Source: Dolomedes plantarius
Taxonomy: Eukaryota; Arthropoda; Arachnida; Araneae; Dolomedidae
DNA: 64,000 nt
Assembly (NCBI GenBank): GCA_907164885.2
Contig: OU015498.1
Span: forward strand, 123,089,727-123,153,726
Reading direction: 5' to 3'
The notes beneath the pieces are model-generated. The model was not told the origin of the DNA and made no database searches. It saw nothing but the letters and a program-made list of their open reading frames with translations. The position numbers and the translations under genes were made by a program. Numbering within the stretch: position 1 is the first letter of the stretch; the number at the start of each line of letters is the position of its first letter. Positions 1-10,177 of this stretch are shown in pieces.

Positions 1-1060
1 TGGGTTGTTCAGATGTACGTGCAACAAAAACCCGAAGTCAAGGATTTTAAAAGAATAAAAAAAGTAGTCCATATCATCCATATAATGGGACAAACTACAA
101 ATGAATAAATCCAATCAGGAAATGTTTAATAATAAGTTAAAATTGAACTATACTTCAAGCGTTCAAAATCATTTATCCGTATAATACTCATTCTAAGTTC
201 GTCTAAAGTTGAATTCAGCAAAAATAGGTCCCGGTATCGCCACATTTGAATGAATTAGGTACCCATAACAGGTGTAGAAAAAGAATTAAACAATCTTTGC
301 CAAAACAATCGGGCCAGGTTTTCGAGATCTCACTATTATTTAACGAGTTTCCTATAAAAGTGTATCCATCTACTGATCATCCTTAAAACAAATATATATT
401 TCAAATACCGTAAGATTTGGCAGGGAATCGTTCTTAAAAGTGATAAAATAAAAGAAAGATAGATATTCATAACAGGATTTATTTTTAACCATATTTTAAA
501 ATGAAATCATCACTCAGTTTAAATGAAAGATGGCCCCATTTCAAATTTCATTACTGTCATCTGACGACTGAAAAAGGAATTGTTTTTTAATGCAAAACTT
601 TCTACTAAATAAAAAATGGTACTAAAGTGGAAAAGTTGCTCTAAGCAAAGAGGAAAGAGTGGTAAATGCAGGCTTATAAAGAGAATATTGAAAAATAAAT
701 TGTCAGACTAGCAAAAGACGGTGATTTAAAGAAGTTTCCAGTTTTTAACATAAAACTAAAAGTTTTGCTTCTCGCGAGTGGAGAGACTGTGGGCATTTCA
801 GTTATTGCAGGCTTCGTTTCGCTTATTAAGTTATATTGATTTTATTATGTGAGGGAATAAGTAAAAAATTTTGAAACAACGCTCTTCGGATAAAGAAAAA
901 AAAATAGCTGTGAAATGAAAGAAGGGTAGCGACCTCGTATTAAATATTTCCGATCAAAAATCTGATCTACCGGCAAGGCGTTATGAAATTTTAACTTTTA
1001 TACACTATTGTATAATGGCAATTTCAAATCGTTGAAATAATGACCATGAACAAATCAGAT
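1..1060. other. non-coding stretch, nothing recognised
   Basis: AT-rich sequence with stop codons in all frames. I see no transposon ends, tRNA boxes or splice-bounded coding frame. It ends just before a run of 16 C residues. Confidence 0.5.
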
Positions 1061-1066
1061 CAATTT

Positions 1067-1082
1067 CCCCCCCCCCCCCCCC
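1067..1082. repeat. poly-C homopolymer (16 C)
   Basis: An uninterrupted run of 16 C residues in AT-rich surroundings. The small frames that run through it are not credible genes. Length is likely variable and error-prone. Confidence 0.9.
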
Positions 1083-1514
1083 AGATTCTGTTGTGTTTTT
1101 TTCACAGGCCATGTATTTCAACCATTCCTCTTTCCCATTCAATGCCCCCGAATAGCTTTTTTCTTATCTCTTTCATCATGGCTGATGTCTTAATGATTTT
1201 ACTTTTCTTCGGGCTCAATGCATAATTTAGATTAAAACCGATTAACAGAGCTTTTTGTGGCAATGCATGCTGAAAAACTTTAACAGCTCTGTTACAGGGC
1301 TCTCTGTGAGGAAAGATAAGGATAGTATCTCGAAACGGATTACAGTTTTCACAACACCTCAGCTGTTGAGAAAGCAAAAGGGAATTTCATCTTTAGCAAG
1401 AAACTCTCAACAACGGTGTAAATGATAACGTAGTTTCCTGTGGGGAGGATTTCATTCACAAATAAAACTTTGTTAAATTCAGTAAAACTTCTGTTTGTCA
1501 AAGTATGTATTTTT

Positions 1515-1933
1515 CTGTAAATATTAAATTTTTCTCTGTTAATATTGAATTTTGTACAAGAATGTTTAGGAGGATACTTTTAATGGAAAGTAACAGTAAG
1601 ATCATCATATCTAACCTGTTCAATAGGATTCAAGGACAATACGCTTTATCAGATGACAATTTAATCGCATATCTGTAAATATTGAATTTTGCAGAAGAAT
1701 ATTTAGAAGGGTACTTTAAATAGAAAATAACAGTAAGATCATCATATCTAACCTGTTCAATAGGATTCAAGGACAATACGTTTAATCAGATGACAATTTA
1801 ATCAGATATCTGTAAATATTGAATTTTGTAGAAGAATATTTAGAAGGGTACTTTAAATAGAAAGTAACAGTAAGATCATCATATCTAACCTGTTCAATAG
1901 GATTCAAGGACAATATGCTTTATCAGATGATAA
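1515..1933. repeat. 137-bp tandem repeat, about 2.9 copies
   Basis: Three head-to-tail units begin at 1536, 1673 and 1810, exactly 137 bp apart. Each starts CTGTWAATATTGAATTTTG and contains TAACAGTAAGATCATCATAT followed by CTAACCTGTTCAATAGGATT. The units differ by a few substitutions. A truncated start of another unit lies at about 1515. The third unit stops near 1933, short of full length. There is no coding frame. It could be a small minisatellite or a seed of satellite DNA. Confidence 0.92.
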
Positions 1934-2940
1934 GTACAAAATTAGACAATTAATCTGTTTGATAATACAAAAACAAGATGCATCGACCAATATTAATATA
2001 ACTCATTAGCATAAATGCGTGGTATTCATGGGAGAACGAAACAAAGGAGATTAAATAAAATATAACTCTGTGGCGTTATGTCAGATGTTGGTGTGTCCGA
2101 AAAATTCAATTTTATATTTTAAGTTGATATGTCACACTTAAAATTGGTTCTTTAACGTGGCAAAATCTGATAGTGGAAATATGAAATAATACTTAGTTAT
2201 TCGTATTGGCAAATGCTGTTATGTATAAATGAGGTCATGCTTGGTCCCTAATTGAATATTTTAGTCCCTAATTGAAAATTTTAATTCAAGACCAGCCATA
2301 TGCTTGAGGTTGAATATGAGTATTAACTAAAGAATATTTGGATTGAAAAACTTAATTGAGCGATTTTATATTTCACAACAAAAGTTACTTTCTTAATTTG
2401 CCGAAAACATGAAAAAATGCCATATCAACATCTGCCATAATGCCACAGAACTATAAAATATTTTTATTCAACATAATAAAGACATTGTGCACTTGTTAAA
2501 TAAATCATTAGGCATACAGAAAGCAATGATAATTTACCAAATAAAAAATATTTATTTAAAAATCATAAAACTCTTTACCGAGAGCGTATTTATATAAATT
2601 TTATACATTAAAACCATCTCAAGGAAACATGAAAAATAATGACGGGTTTAATTTATGCAGAGAACATTATGTTGATAATGAACTATATTATGTTAAATAA
2701 TCAATTCCATCTCACTGTACAAATTTTTTAAATAAAATTTTTAAACAGAGATACATCAATTGAGGTAAGGTAGTGCATAAAGTTGAAGAGTTTGTTTATT
2801 AAAAGATACATTGGATTTTAATTTCATAACTCATGCGAAATACTTTTTCGGTTTTAAAATTGCTTCAGTTTCATGAATATTTGTCATTAACATTTGATTA
2901 AGTGTATTATGTATTTATTTTGACATAAATTACATTATTG

Positions 2941-2942
<2 letters not shown>
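1934..2942. other. non-coding stretch, nothing recognised
   Basis: AT-rich DNA without a credible coding frame or transposon end. Short runs of similar A/T words occur but no repeat I can define. Confidence 0.45.

Positions 2943-2976
<34 letters not shown>
2943..2976. repeat. (TA)n microsatellite
   Basis: About 17 uninterrupted TA units, one of more than a dozen such tracts in the window, several of which carry transposon insertions. Confidence 0.95.
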
Positions 2977-2979
<3 letters not shown>

Positions 2980-3014
2980 CTGTAAACAATGTTATATCAT
3001 TCATATATACATCT

Positions 3015-3246
3015 GTACCTTGGAAAAAAAAGACCAATGTCCAAAACTTTGAAATTTGAGTGACAAATGAAAAAGAAATCGAAATAAATATAATACTAGA
3101 ATGTAGGCAAAAACTATAAATAAAATTGAAAAATAAAACTTGGAAAAATATTTATACATAAACCGTTAGTAAGATTTGTAAATTGAAACTGATGTTCTCT
3201 GACATTTGATTAAAATGGACATTGGCCCTTTTTTGTTCCAACGTAC
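3015..3246. mobile_element. 232-bp MITE with imperfect 30-bp TIRs
   Basis: The left end reads GTACCTTGGAA followed by A-rich sequence and CCAATGTCCA. The reverse complement of the right end reads GTACGTTGGAACAAAAAAGG and then CCAATGTCCA. The arms therefore match over about 30 bp with small gaps. The interior is AT-rich and non-coding. A target-site duplication could not be fixed because the flanks are (TA)/(CA)-rich. The family is unassigned. Confidence 0.7.
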
Positions 3247-3249
3247 AAA

Positions 3250-4971
3250 CATACATATACACACACACATATATATATATACAATACAACTCAACCGAAA
3301 TTTTTTTTATCCAAAACACTACACTAATTAAATTCGCATACTCTATTTGTTATTCTAGCTGATTTCTCTTAATTAGAAAATATATCATTTTTATTCCTTT
3401 GCTGAATTCCAGTTAATTTACGAAGTGCTAACTTGGCCGTTGACCGTCAGGATTTGGAATGGCTTCGGTTCAAAGCTTCATGCAGACATAAAAAGAAACA
3501 TCTGCAATGTTTTAAAGAAATTTACTACCTTATTAGATGTTAAATATTGTTTAATTATCAATAAAGAAATAACGAAAAAGTAATTTAATAAAGGCCGAGT
3601 GCGGATTTTTTTTCATAAGTATTACAGCGAAGAGTTCAACAATATTTGAGCTACCTCTATCACGGAGAATTTTTATAGATTAATTACCACGTGCAAATTG
3701 TTCATTTTGAATTTCAACAAAATTATTTGCTGTACAGCTGATCTTTGATCGTTCAAATTGCATGCTAGTATGTATATAATGAACACATGTAGAAAAAATC
3801 GTAGGAAAAAATATGTTTTATCTATTTCTGTGTAAAATAATTTCTAGTAGCAGAAAAAAAACTCTCTAGATTAACTCTTAAATTCCACAGCTGAACTACA
3901 TTTCAGTTTATTACCGGTATCTTTCACGTGCTTTCAGTTCACGTTGAGATTTGAATTTCTTGATTCATTTCAATTTTCCTCTATCAATTATAGGATGAAC
4001 AAACTTCCGCATAAATTTGTTTTCGGTGGCTTAAGGAAATCAAATTAATTTGTTCCGTCTGCAGAGCATATCCTTTTCATAAAGGAAACGTGGTGGCATC
4101 TCTGAGGAAATGCTATGGAAAAGATTCTTTCGAAAATTTAAACCGGTAGGCGCTTTGCACGAAACATTTATTTTTTATTATCAAGCGAACACAGTTGAGC
4201 TTAAGCACTCAGATTGCTATACCTGCGAATTTTTCCTTGATCAATTTAGGTAGAGTTCTACTTTAGTGTGAGAAAAGAAATTTTATGTCAAGTCACTAGA
4301 ATTTCCGTACATCAATTGTAATTATCAACAGAGTTTGATAGAAACGGGTCAATGAAAGATATATTTTAGATTTTTTTTCATATTTCTTTTTTATTGCATT
4401 CTAGAACGAATATTTTTGTAATATTATGCTCAAAAGCAATTTTAAATACCAAGGGGTAACTGAATGACGTGCACACAGTTTCAACCGCATTTAACATATT
4501 CTTACCAATGAATATTCTATTATATAAATCATCACATTATGTTATGCTATAGCACTATGTTTTATTTATTTTTACTGAATTACATATGAATTAAAGAACA
4601 AACAAAAATATTCAACATATGTCTTTTTATAAAATGTTTCACGTGGAGTCATGCCTCACATTTCCACTGCAACCACAGACATTAACTTCTTTTACACTTA
4701 AATTAATTTGACGTGATTAGGTGATTTTTTTTGTAGCATATTCTTTCAAGTAACCAGTAGTTATATGAAATGTAGCTCCATATTTATAAGCCATTTTGCA
4801 CTAAAAAAATTCTCATAAAGAACATAATAATGACACTACCGCCTAAGTTCTCTTATAAAGACTAAAATGCTACTCCATTAGATGAAGGTATAGCCCAAAA
4901 AAACTGATATTTACGTATAAAATGTATGCCGAATGCTACATCTCAGGAGTTTTATATCTGTATTCATGTAT

Positions 4972-4974
<3 letters not shown>
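3250..4974. other. non-coding stretch, nothing recognised
   Basis: AT-rich sequence with no transposon termini, RNA-gene boxes or credible exon. Remnants too old to recognise by eye are possible. Confidence 0.4.

Positions 4975-5032
<58 letters not shown>
4975..5032. repeat. (TA)n microsatellite
   Basis: Long TA tract that runs straight into the left end of a hAT-type MITE; the tract resumes at 5208 after the MITE. The MITE probably inserted into one longer tract. Confidence 0.95.
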
Positions 5033-5034
<2 letters not shown>

Positions 5035-5036
<2 letters not shown>

Positions 5037-5204
5037 GTGCTAGATTTCTAGAAATAGAGGTGCCGGAACGGTAACCTTCCGGGGGGGGGGGGGAGGGTAT
5101 GGGTTTGAATCCGGAGTTTGGGTATTCCAAATTATTGATAAAGAGAGGTACTTCAAGAGAGGTACCGGAACGCCGTTCCGGCGCTTTCCGCTTCAAATCT
5201 AGCC

Positions 5205-5207
<3 letters not shown>
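5035..5207 (+). mobile_element. hAT-type MITE, family 'CAGNGCTNGATTT', copy 1
   Basis: The left end is CAGTGCTAGATTTCTAGAAA. The right end, reverse complemented, is CAGGGCTAGATTTGAAGCGG. The inner arms share the word CCGGAACG. An internal poly-G run lies near 5082. The flanks are TATATATT and TATATATA, which fits an 8-bp hAT target-site duplication inside (TA)n. Two more copies of the family lie at 40335-40614 (same orientation) and 59094-59319 (reversed). No transposase is present, so the element would depend on an autonomous hAT source. Confidence 0.82.
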
Positions 5208-5238
<31 letters not shown>

Positions 5239-5306
5239 CTTTCAGAATCACTTACACAGCAGAAACGAAAGTCCCTCTCATGCATCGTCTCAAAGTGATT
5301 TTAATA

Positions 5307-6278
5307 CAGTAACCACCGCTTATAGTGATCAGTGGTTATAAGAATCAACCGTTTATAAGAATCAATATCTCGAAAACAAAAACAAATGCATTATTTCCAT
5401 GTTAAAATTTTCGCTTTAAAGAATCAATCCACCGGTTATAAGAATCAGTTTACACTCTTCGCTTTCCTTTCATTTTTCTAAAAAAGCCACTTAAACCCTA
5501 AAAAGGCACGAAGTTCTTTCTTTTTTTTTAAAAGAAAAATTGCTAAGATGGGATGGAATATAGTCTTAAAATTCATTCCTTTATTTGTTAGACATAACAT
5601 AATAGTTTCCCCTCAAACAATTTAGCACAACACTGTCCTCTTAGCTTGACCCAGGGGCATCATTACTCGTCCGGGTCCGATTTCACTTTTCTGCACTGAC
5701 AAACAAAAATAGGGGCCCTTTTTTTCCCACCTCCCACATTCTGGTTGCGGCTTCCTGGACCCTGAAACACATAAATCTTCGGCGAAGTGTCCACTATCAC
5801 TTAGGCAAACGTGACATTAGTAGATTCAGCACGTTATCAAACCGTGAAAAGTAAGCTAGAAGGTGAATCTTCGTCTGCGACTATTAGTGTTGAAAGAGTA
5901 TTGAAGCAGCCTCCTGAAAACTTCATTACGTCAAACTACCATAGAAAACTTTTCCTTGCTCCCTTCCTGTAGTTGAAATGTTAAAACTGTTAAGCTGGTA
6001 TGTTGTAACAAATATTGGATTTTTTCTTCTCTTACTATAATCATGTGTATCTACTTATTGGTCTAGAAATAAAGTTGTATTTTTAAAATTATAAAAAATA
6101 ATTTTAATAAAAGATAATTAACGTAAATTAAAGAGTATTTTATTGTAAATTATCTAATATATGTATATATAGGTGTGTATGCCTGTCCAAAAACCTAAAT
6201 TTCGGCTATAAGAATCAACCGCTTATAAAAATCAAAAACAGTAATAACAAACGTGATTCTTATAAGCGGAAATCACTG
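5307..6278 (+). mobile_element. Tigger/pogo-like non-autonomous element, copy 1
   Basis: The termini are CAGTAACCACCGCTTATAG on the left and, reverse complemented on the right, CAGTGATTTCCGCTTATAAG. Both ends are flanked by TA, as expected for Tc1/mariner-pogo elements. Subterminal words of the type GGTTATAAGAATCAACCG recur near both ends. A second copy, collinear over its full length, lies at 52447-53422. A frame around 5810-5970 gives a protein-like stretch after a stop codon in both copies and may be transposase debris, but I cannot place it. The element is 972 bp and has no intact coding frame. Confidence 0.85.
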
Positions 6279-6612
6279 TATTAGCTCACTTCATGATGTT
6301 ACTGAAATGTCGGAGCCAGATTTCAGTTACTCAAGAACGTCTGTTTTTACCTTGCCTCCATTCTATAACGTTACATTACGATGGCCTTGCTTTGACACAC
6401 AGTGACAACAGTATTCATCAAGCTTAAAAATGAATTATTTTGGAAGTAAATGTAGTACTTTTATCCGCCGTTATGACGTCTCTTGAGTCTTACAAATGGG
6501 CTTCGCATTTTGGTCAACGAAGTGATTGTGTATTTACATTTCTGCCACAACTGTAATATGAGGAACTGTGATATTTCACTAGTTTCTAGTAGTATGCTTG
6601 TTTTCGGATGTA

Positions 6613-7163
6613 CAGTGTGTACATAAATGAATATCCCAAATTTGCAGGGCTATTGAAAGAAAACTAAACAAAGTACAAACTTGTTGTTCAACGGAAATAA
6701 AAAATGACAGTTGAAAGTTTAAATTCGGCACAGTTATAAGTGTTCAATGTGAACTCCTTTAGTAACACGAAGGATATCGAGGCGGTACGATAACTCATCC
6801 CACACTCTTTTCAACATGTCTGGTGTGACGGTTTGAAAGGCTGCAAATATGCATGTCTTAAGTTCGTCAGCGTTATTTGGTAGCGGTGGAACAAACACCT
6901 GATGTTTGATGTAGCCCCCCCCCCCAAGAAAAAAAAATCGCATGGAGTGATGTCAGGGCTGCAAGGAGGCCATTGATGAAAAGCAAGGTCCTGGGGTGCT
7001 CGGTGACCAATGCACCGGTGTGGCAATTTGCCATTTAAAAACCCAATCTTCATGAACTTTCAACTGCTATTTTTCATTTCTGATGAACAATAAGTTTGTG
7101 TACTTTCTTTAGTTTTCTTTTAATAGTCCTGCAGAGTTGGGATATTCATTTATGTACACACTG
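6613..7163 (-). mobile_element. mariner/Tc1-superfamily element with ~110-bp TIRs
   Basis: Both ends begin CAGTGTGTACATAAATGAAT, and the inverted arms remain similar for about 110 bp. TA flanks each end (6611-6612 and 7164-7165). The interior holds a broken transposase C-terminus on the minus strand. At 551 bp the element has lost most of its transposase gene. Confidence 0.9.
6734..7053 (-). pseudogene. mariner/Tc1-type transposase, C-terminal fragment, frameshifted
   Basis: A family transposase cuts and pastes the element through a DDE/D catalytic triad. Only the part around the last catalytic acid is left. The upstream frame carries WPPCSPDITPCDFF, which matches the conserved 'SPD-x-x-P-x-DFFLWG' block of this superfamily. 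Directly after it a run of about 10 G (on the minus strand) shifts the frame. The family-like sequence resumes in another frame as GYIKHQVFVPPLP and continues to LRVTKGVHIEHL and a stop. The N-terminal DNA-binding region and the first catalytic residues are missing. The homopolymer is the obvious site of the break. Family placement is from motif recognition only. Confidence 0.88.
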
Positions 7164-7491
7164 TATATATGCTTCAGAATTAATCGGTCGTTTCCTCAAA
7201 ATACTAATACGTTCCCCGGAAAGTGGACCTGGGAACATTCTATAGGAATTTCATTCACTGACACTCATCATCAATATAGATTTAAGGGCACAGAGAGAGA
7301 AAGAATTTTACGTTGCTGTCAACACAGCATTTGGCTATCGAATGGTGCCACATTTGAAGATTTTTGACATGGACATAGTAAGATAAACGCATTGCATGTC
7401 TATAATGTAAACGCATCGCATGAACAAATATGAAAAGAACGATGAAAAAAAATATACGTAAAATTGTTAAACTAAGAGGGTTCCCAGGTTA

Positions 7492-7899
7492 GGGCTGCTG
7501 TGTACTAACCCTATTGGATTCGTCACCTCAATGTTAACTTATGGAAAAATTTCGTCCATGGATTGCCGACTTGGATTTAAAGATTTTTAAAAAAATTGTC
7601 CTCCGTAATAAAGAAAGAAATTTTACACCTTGGAGCATTTTTCGCTTAAATAATATTTCAATATTTAAATTATTCGGGGAAACAAATCTGGAATACTGTG
7701 TTTTAAACGCTCATAAATTCCTTTGGTGGACGAAATTTATAAAATGAATCCTATTGCAAGGTGCAGAAAAGTTCAGGCTATCTGAAAATATCATTCCTAT
7801 TGGAATGCCTGTAGTTATGTAGCTGTAAACAGTGGACAAATTTTCTCCATAGGTTAACGTTGAGGTGAATGAATCCAATAGGGTTAGTACACAGAAGCC
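7492..7899. mobile_element. 408-bp MITE, TTA target duplication (PIF/Harbinger-like)
   Basis: The left end is GGGCTGCTGTGTACTAACCC and the right end, reverse complemented, is GGCTTCTGTGTACTAACCC. The arms stay similar for about 60 bp. TTA occurs on both sides (7489-7491 and 7900-7902), which fits the 3-bp TWA duplication of PIF/Harbinger. A 68-codon plus-strand frame inside has no recognisable motif and is probably chance. Confidence 0.75.
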
Positions 7900-7904
7900 T
7901 TAAT

Positions 7905-9230
7905 GGTCCGAGTATAACTTCATCGGAATGATTACGCAAGAGGGCAGAGATGCAAAGAGCAGTTCGTAACCGCTAGAATAGAGTTTTTGTCATTAGAAAA
8001 TGTTATATAAGAAAAAATTACTAATTACTTTAAATACTTAATAGGGATCAATAGGGAAGTATATGTTAATTAAACTACATCTTTTATCGATCGATAGAAT
8101 TTGTAGACCTTAAAAAAGAGTTTGAATTTTTCACCAACCAGGAATTACGTATGTAAGCCTGTGTGTGTGTGCATATATGTATACATAGAACTGCGTGCAA
8201 ACGTATTATGCTAATGAATATACACTTTTGTAACTACGCCTCTTTCAAAAAATATGAAGTGGCGCTACCAGAAAACTTAATTATTCTATAAAACTTGATT
8301 GAAGTAACGGATGAAATGAGTGCACTTAAATTATTTTAAATCAGTCATGAGTTAGACTACAAAAGATATTTTGTAATAACTTTTCTAGGTGGAAAAACAA
8401 AATTATTCGTTGAGTGGGATCTTTAAACGCACCAAACTCCCTCGACCTGTTCATCATTTTATGTTAATTTTCCCCTCCTACTTTTTGCTTCACATTCTCA
8501 TTTCTTATAGATTCTTTGGTGTAGAACATAGAGATAAAATTATGTTGTTTAAGTTTCGAATACAAGAACACCTGATAAGAAATAAATTTTTCCTAAAAAT
8601 TCATTTCCTATTCCAAATTTCTCAGTCTTAAGTTTGACGGACGTCTATTTTTTTTCCTTCAGTTTATTCTCTAATCCTCTTCGTAGTCATCCGTTTTTTG
8701 TCCGGAAAGTATCTATTCCTAATTTTTTTCAGGCGTTATTGTCAAGACAGTTTGAAAACAGTCAACCGAAACTGTCAGACAGATAGTTTAGAAAATAGTA
8801 ACAGGCAAAAGAAAAGAATTAGTTGAATATTTTTAAACTAAATCTTTAAAACTACAGAAAAAGAAGAAAACGGATAGATTTGTAACATTAAATTTCTATT
8901 TTATCCAACTCCCCGTAAGTAGCATATCTATTTTCTTACTGTCTATTACAGAATAACTTTCAATCATGTGTAAATTTGCCTTTTGATTTCGTGAAAATAT
9001 TTCATTTTTGTTCCTCATTTTTCATGGGGGTTTTGGGCTGGTTTTTTATACATTCTTTTCATTCCAATATTTTAATGCCTATTAAATGTATTTTTCAATT
9101 TAAAAAAAAAAAATCTACCCTATCTGAAAGTGAATCACAAACACACACCTGGTTTTTTATTGCCCTTTTCATGTCGCTATATACACTTTTAGTAGATTTT
9201 TCCTGATGTAGTTTCTTTTTCCTGAGGACA
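7905..9230. other. non-coding stretch, nothing recognised
   Basis: AT-rich DNA with short open frames only. None shows splice context or family motifs. Confidence 0.45.
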
Positions 9231-9290
9231 TGTTAATATAAATATAGTATGTAACGTAAATAAATGCTACATACTATATTTATATTAACA
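9231..9290. repeat. perfect 23-bp inverted repeat (hairpin)
   Basis: The left arm at 9231-9253 and the right arm at 9268-9290 are exact reverse complements (arm start TGTTAATATAAATATAG) with a 14-nt loop. There is no T-run downstream that would suggest a terminator. It could be the remnant of a short palindromic MITE or a foldable RNA. Confidence 0.9.
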
Positions 9291-9601
9291 CGACCAATGA
9301 ACATTTTTAATTTTTAAAATTAATTGCAGGCAAAAGTTTAAAAATGATTTTTAAACCTTGAAATAAGTAATTTGTAAGGTGTAAAAAGTCAAGAAAAGAA
9401 TGCGTAAAACATTGATTATAGATAAATTACGCACCCTTCACTTAAACTATAGTGAATTTTCTATAGTAATAATTTTCTTGCCTTTTAGTATTTATCAATT
9501 CTGTCTGCGTAATCTAATCTCTTTCACAACACTTTATTCTCTGTAAAATGGGTGTCTTCTATAAAATGTTAATGAACTAGGTACATATGTAGTTTTTGTA
9601 G

Positions 9602-9607
<6 letters not shown>
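9291..9607. other. non-coding stretch, nothing recognised
   Basis: AT-rich flank between the hairpin and the (TA)n tract that borders the LTR retrotransposon. Confidence 0.4.

Positions 9608-9638
<31 letters not shown>
9608..9638. repeat. (TA)n microsatellite, left flank of the LTR element
   Basis: TA tract immediately before the LTR at 9640. A matching tract lies after the other LTR at 14965-15000, so the retrotransposon inserted into a TA microsatellite. That hides the target-site duplication. Confidence 0.95.
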
Positions 9639-9639
<1 letters not shown>

Positions 9640-9640
<1 letters not shown>

Positions 9641-9903
9641 GTGGGGTTTTGGGGGGAATAATCACAAACAGTGTTAACATATGTAACATTTATTTAAAGA
9701 GGGGCATTATGTACAGGGGGAACTAACGTCTAAAAGGGGGGAAAAACAAGCAACGCGGCACACACACGTGCACGCTCGGCCGAAGCAAAACATCGTCTAT
9801 CTCTTCTGTTCTTCGCGGCGCCCGCTAGGTGGCGCTCGCCGGGGTTACAGGGGCGCACTCCATATGAGAGTGGCATGCATGGGGCTGTATGGATGGCATC
9901 CCA
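9640..9903 (-). repeat. 3' LTR of the Gypsy element
   Basis: Same length (264 bp) and same sequence as 14701-14964 except for two substitutions. On the minus strand it starts TGGGATGCC and ends CCCCACA. A G-rich stretch with GGGGGCAGATGC just inside the element at about 9930 may be part of a polypurine tract, but no classical tract touches the LTR. Confidence 0.95.
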
Positions 9904-10177
9904 CATCGGCCATCCGACAAAAAGCATCTGCCCCCAGATGCTGGTAGGGGCACAAACAAATACAGGTGACAATTTATTATGACGAAATGAAAAAAAAAGT
10001 ATAAAAGTTATAAGAAATACACATAGGTTATAATACTAGCAAAATGAGCTGGAAAAGAAAATGAAAAATATAACACTAATTGTAGTAATATCTAAACAGC
10101 AAAACAATCCTGGCTAATGAAGTATTCCTGAAAAAGAAAAAAAAATAATGAAAATATAGTTCAAAAACCAAAGTATG
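9904..10177 (-). other. 3' untranslated region of the Gypsy element
   Basis: Between the integrase stop and the 3' LTR. It has no coding frame and no envelope-like gene. Confidence 0.7.

Noticed and set aside
1102..1377. 91-codon minus-strand frame
   Set aside because: No recognisable motif or splice sites; the C-terminal part lies next to low-complexity sequence.
4936..5196. Frames rich in alternating Tyr-Ile (also at 5099, 14791, 14950, 28688, 40080, 44830, 53376, 59200)
   Set aside because: They are translations of (TA)n microsatellites extended into flanking repeats, with no protein motif.
9904..10177. Envelope gene of an endogenous retrovirus
   Set aside because: Only about 270 bp separate the integrase stop and the LTR, so the element is an env-less retrotransposon.
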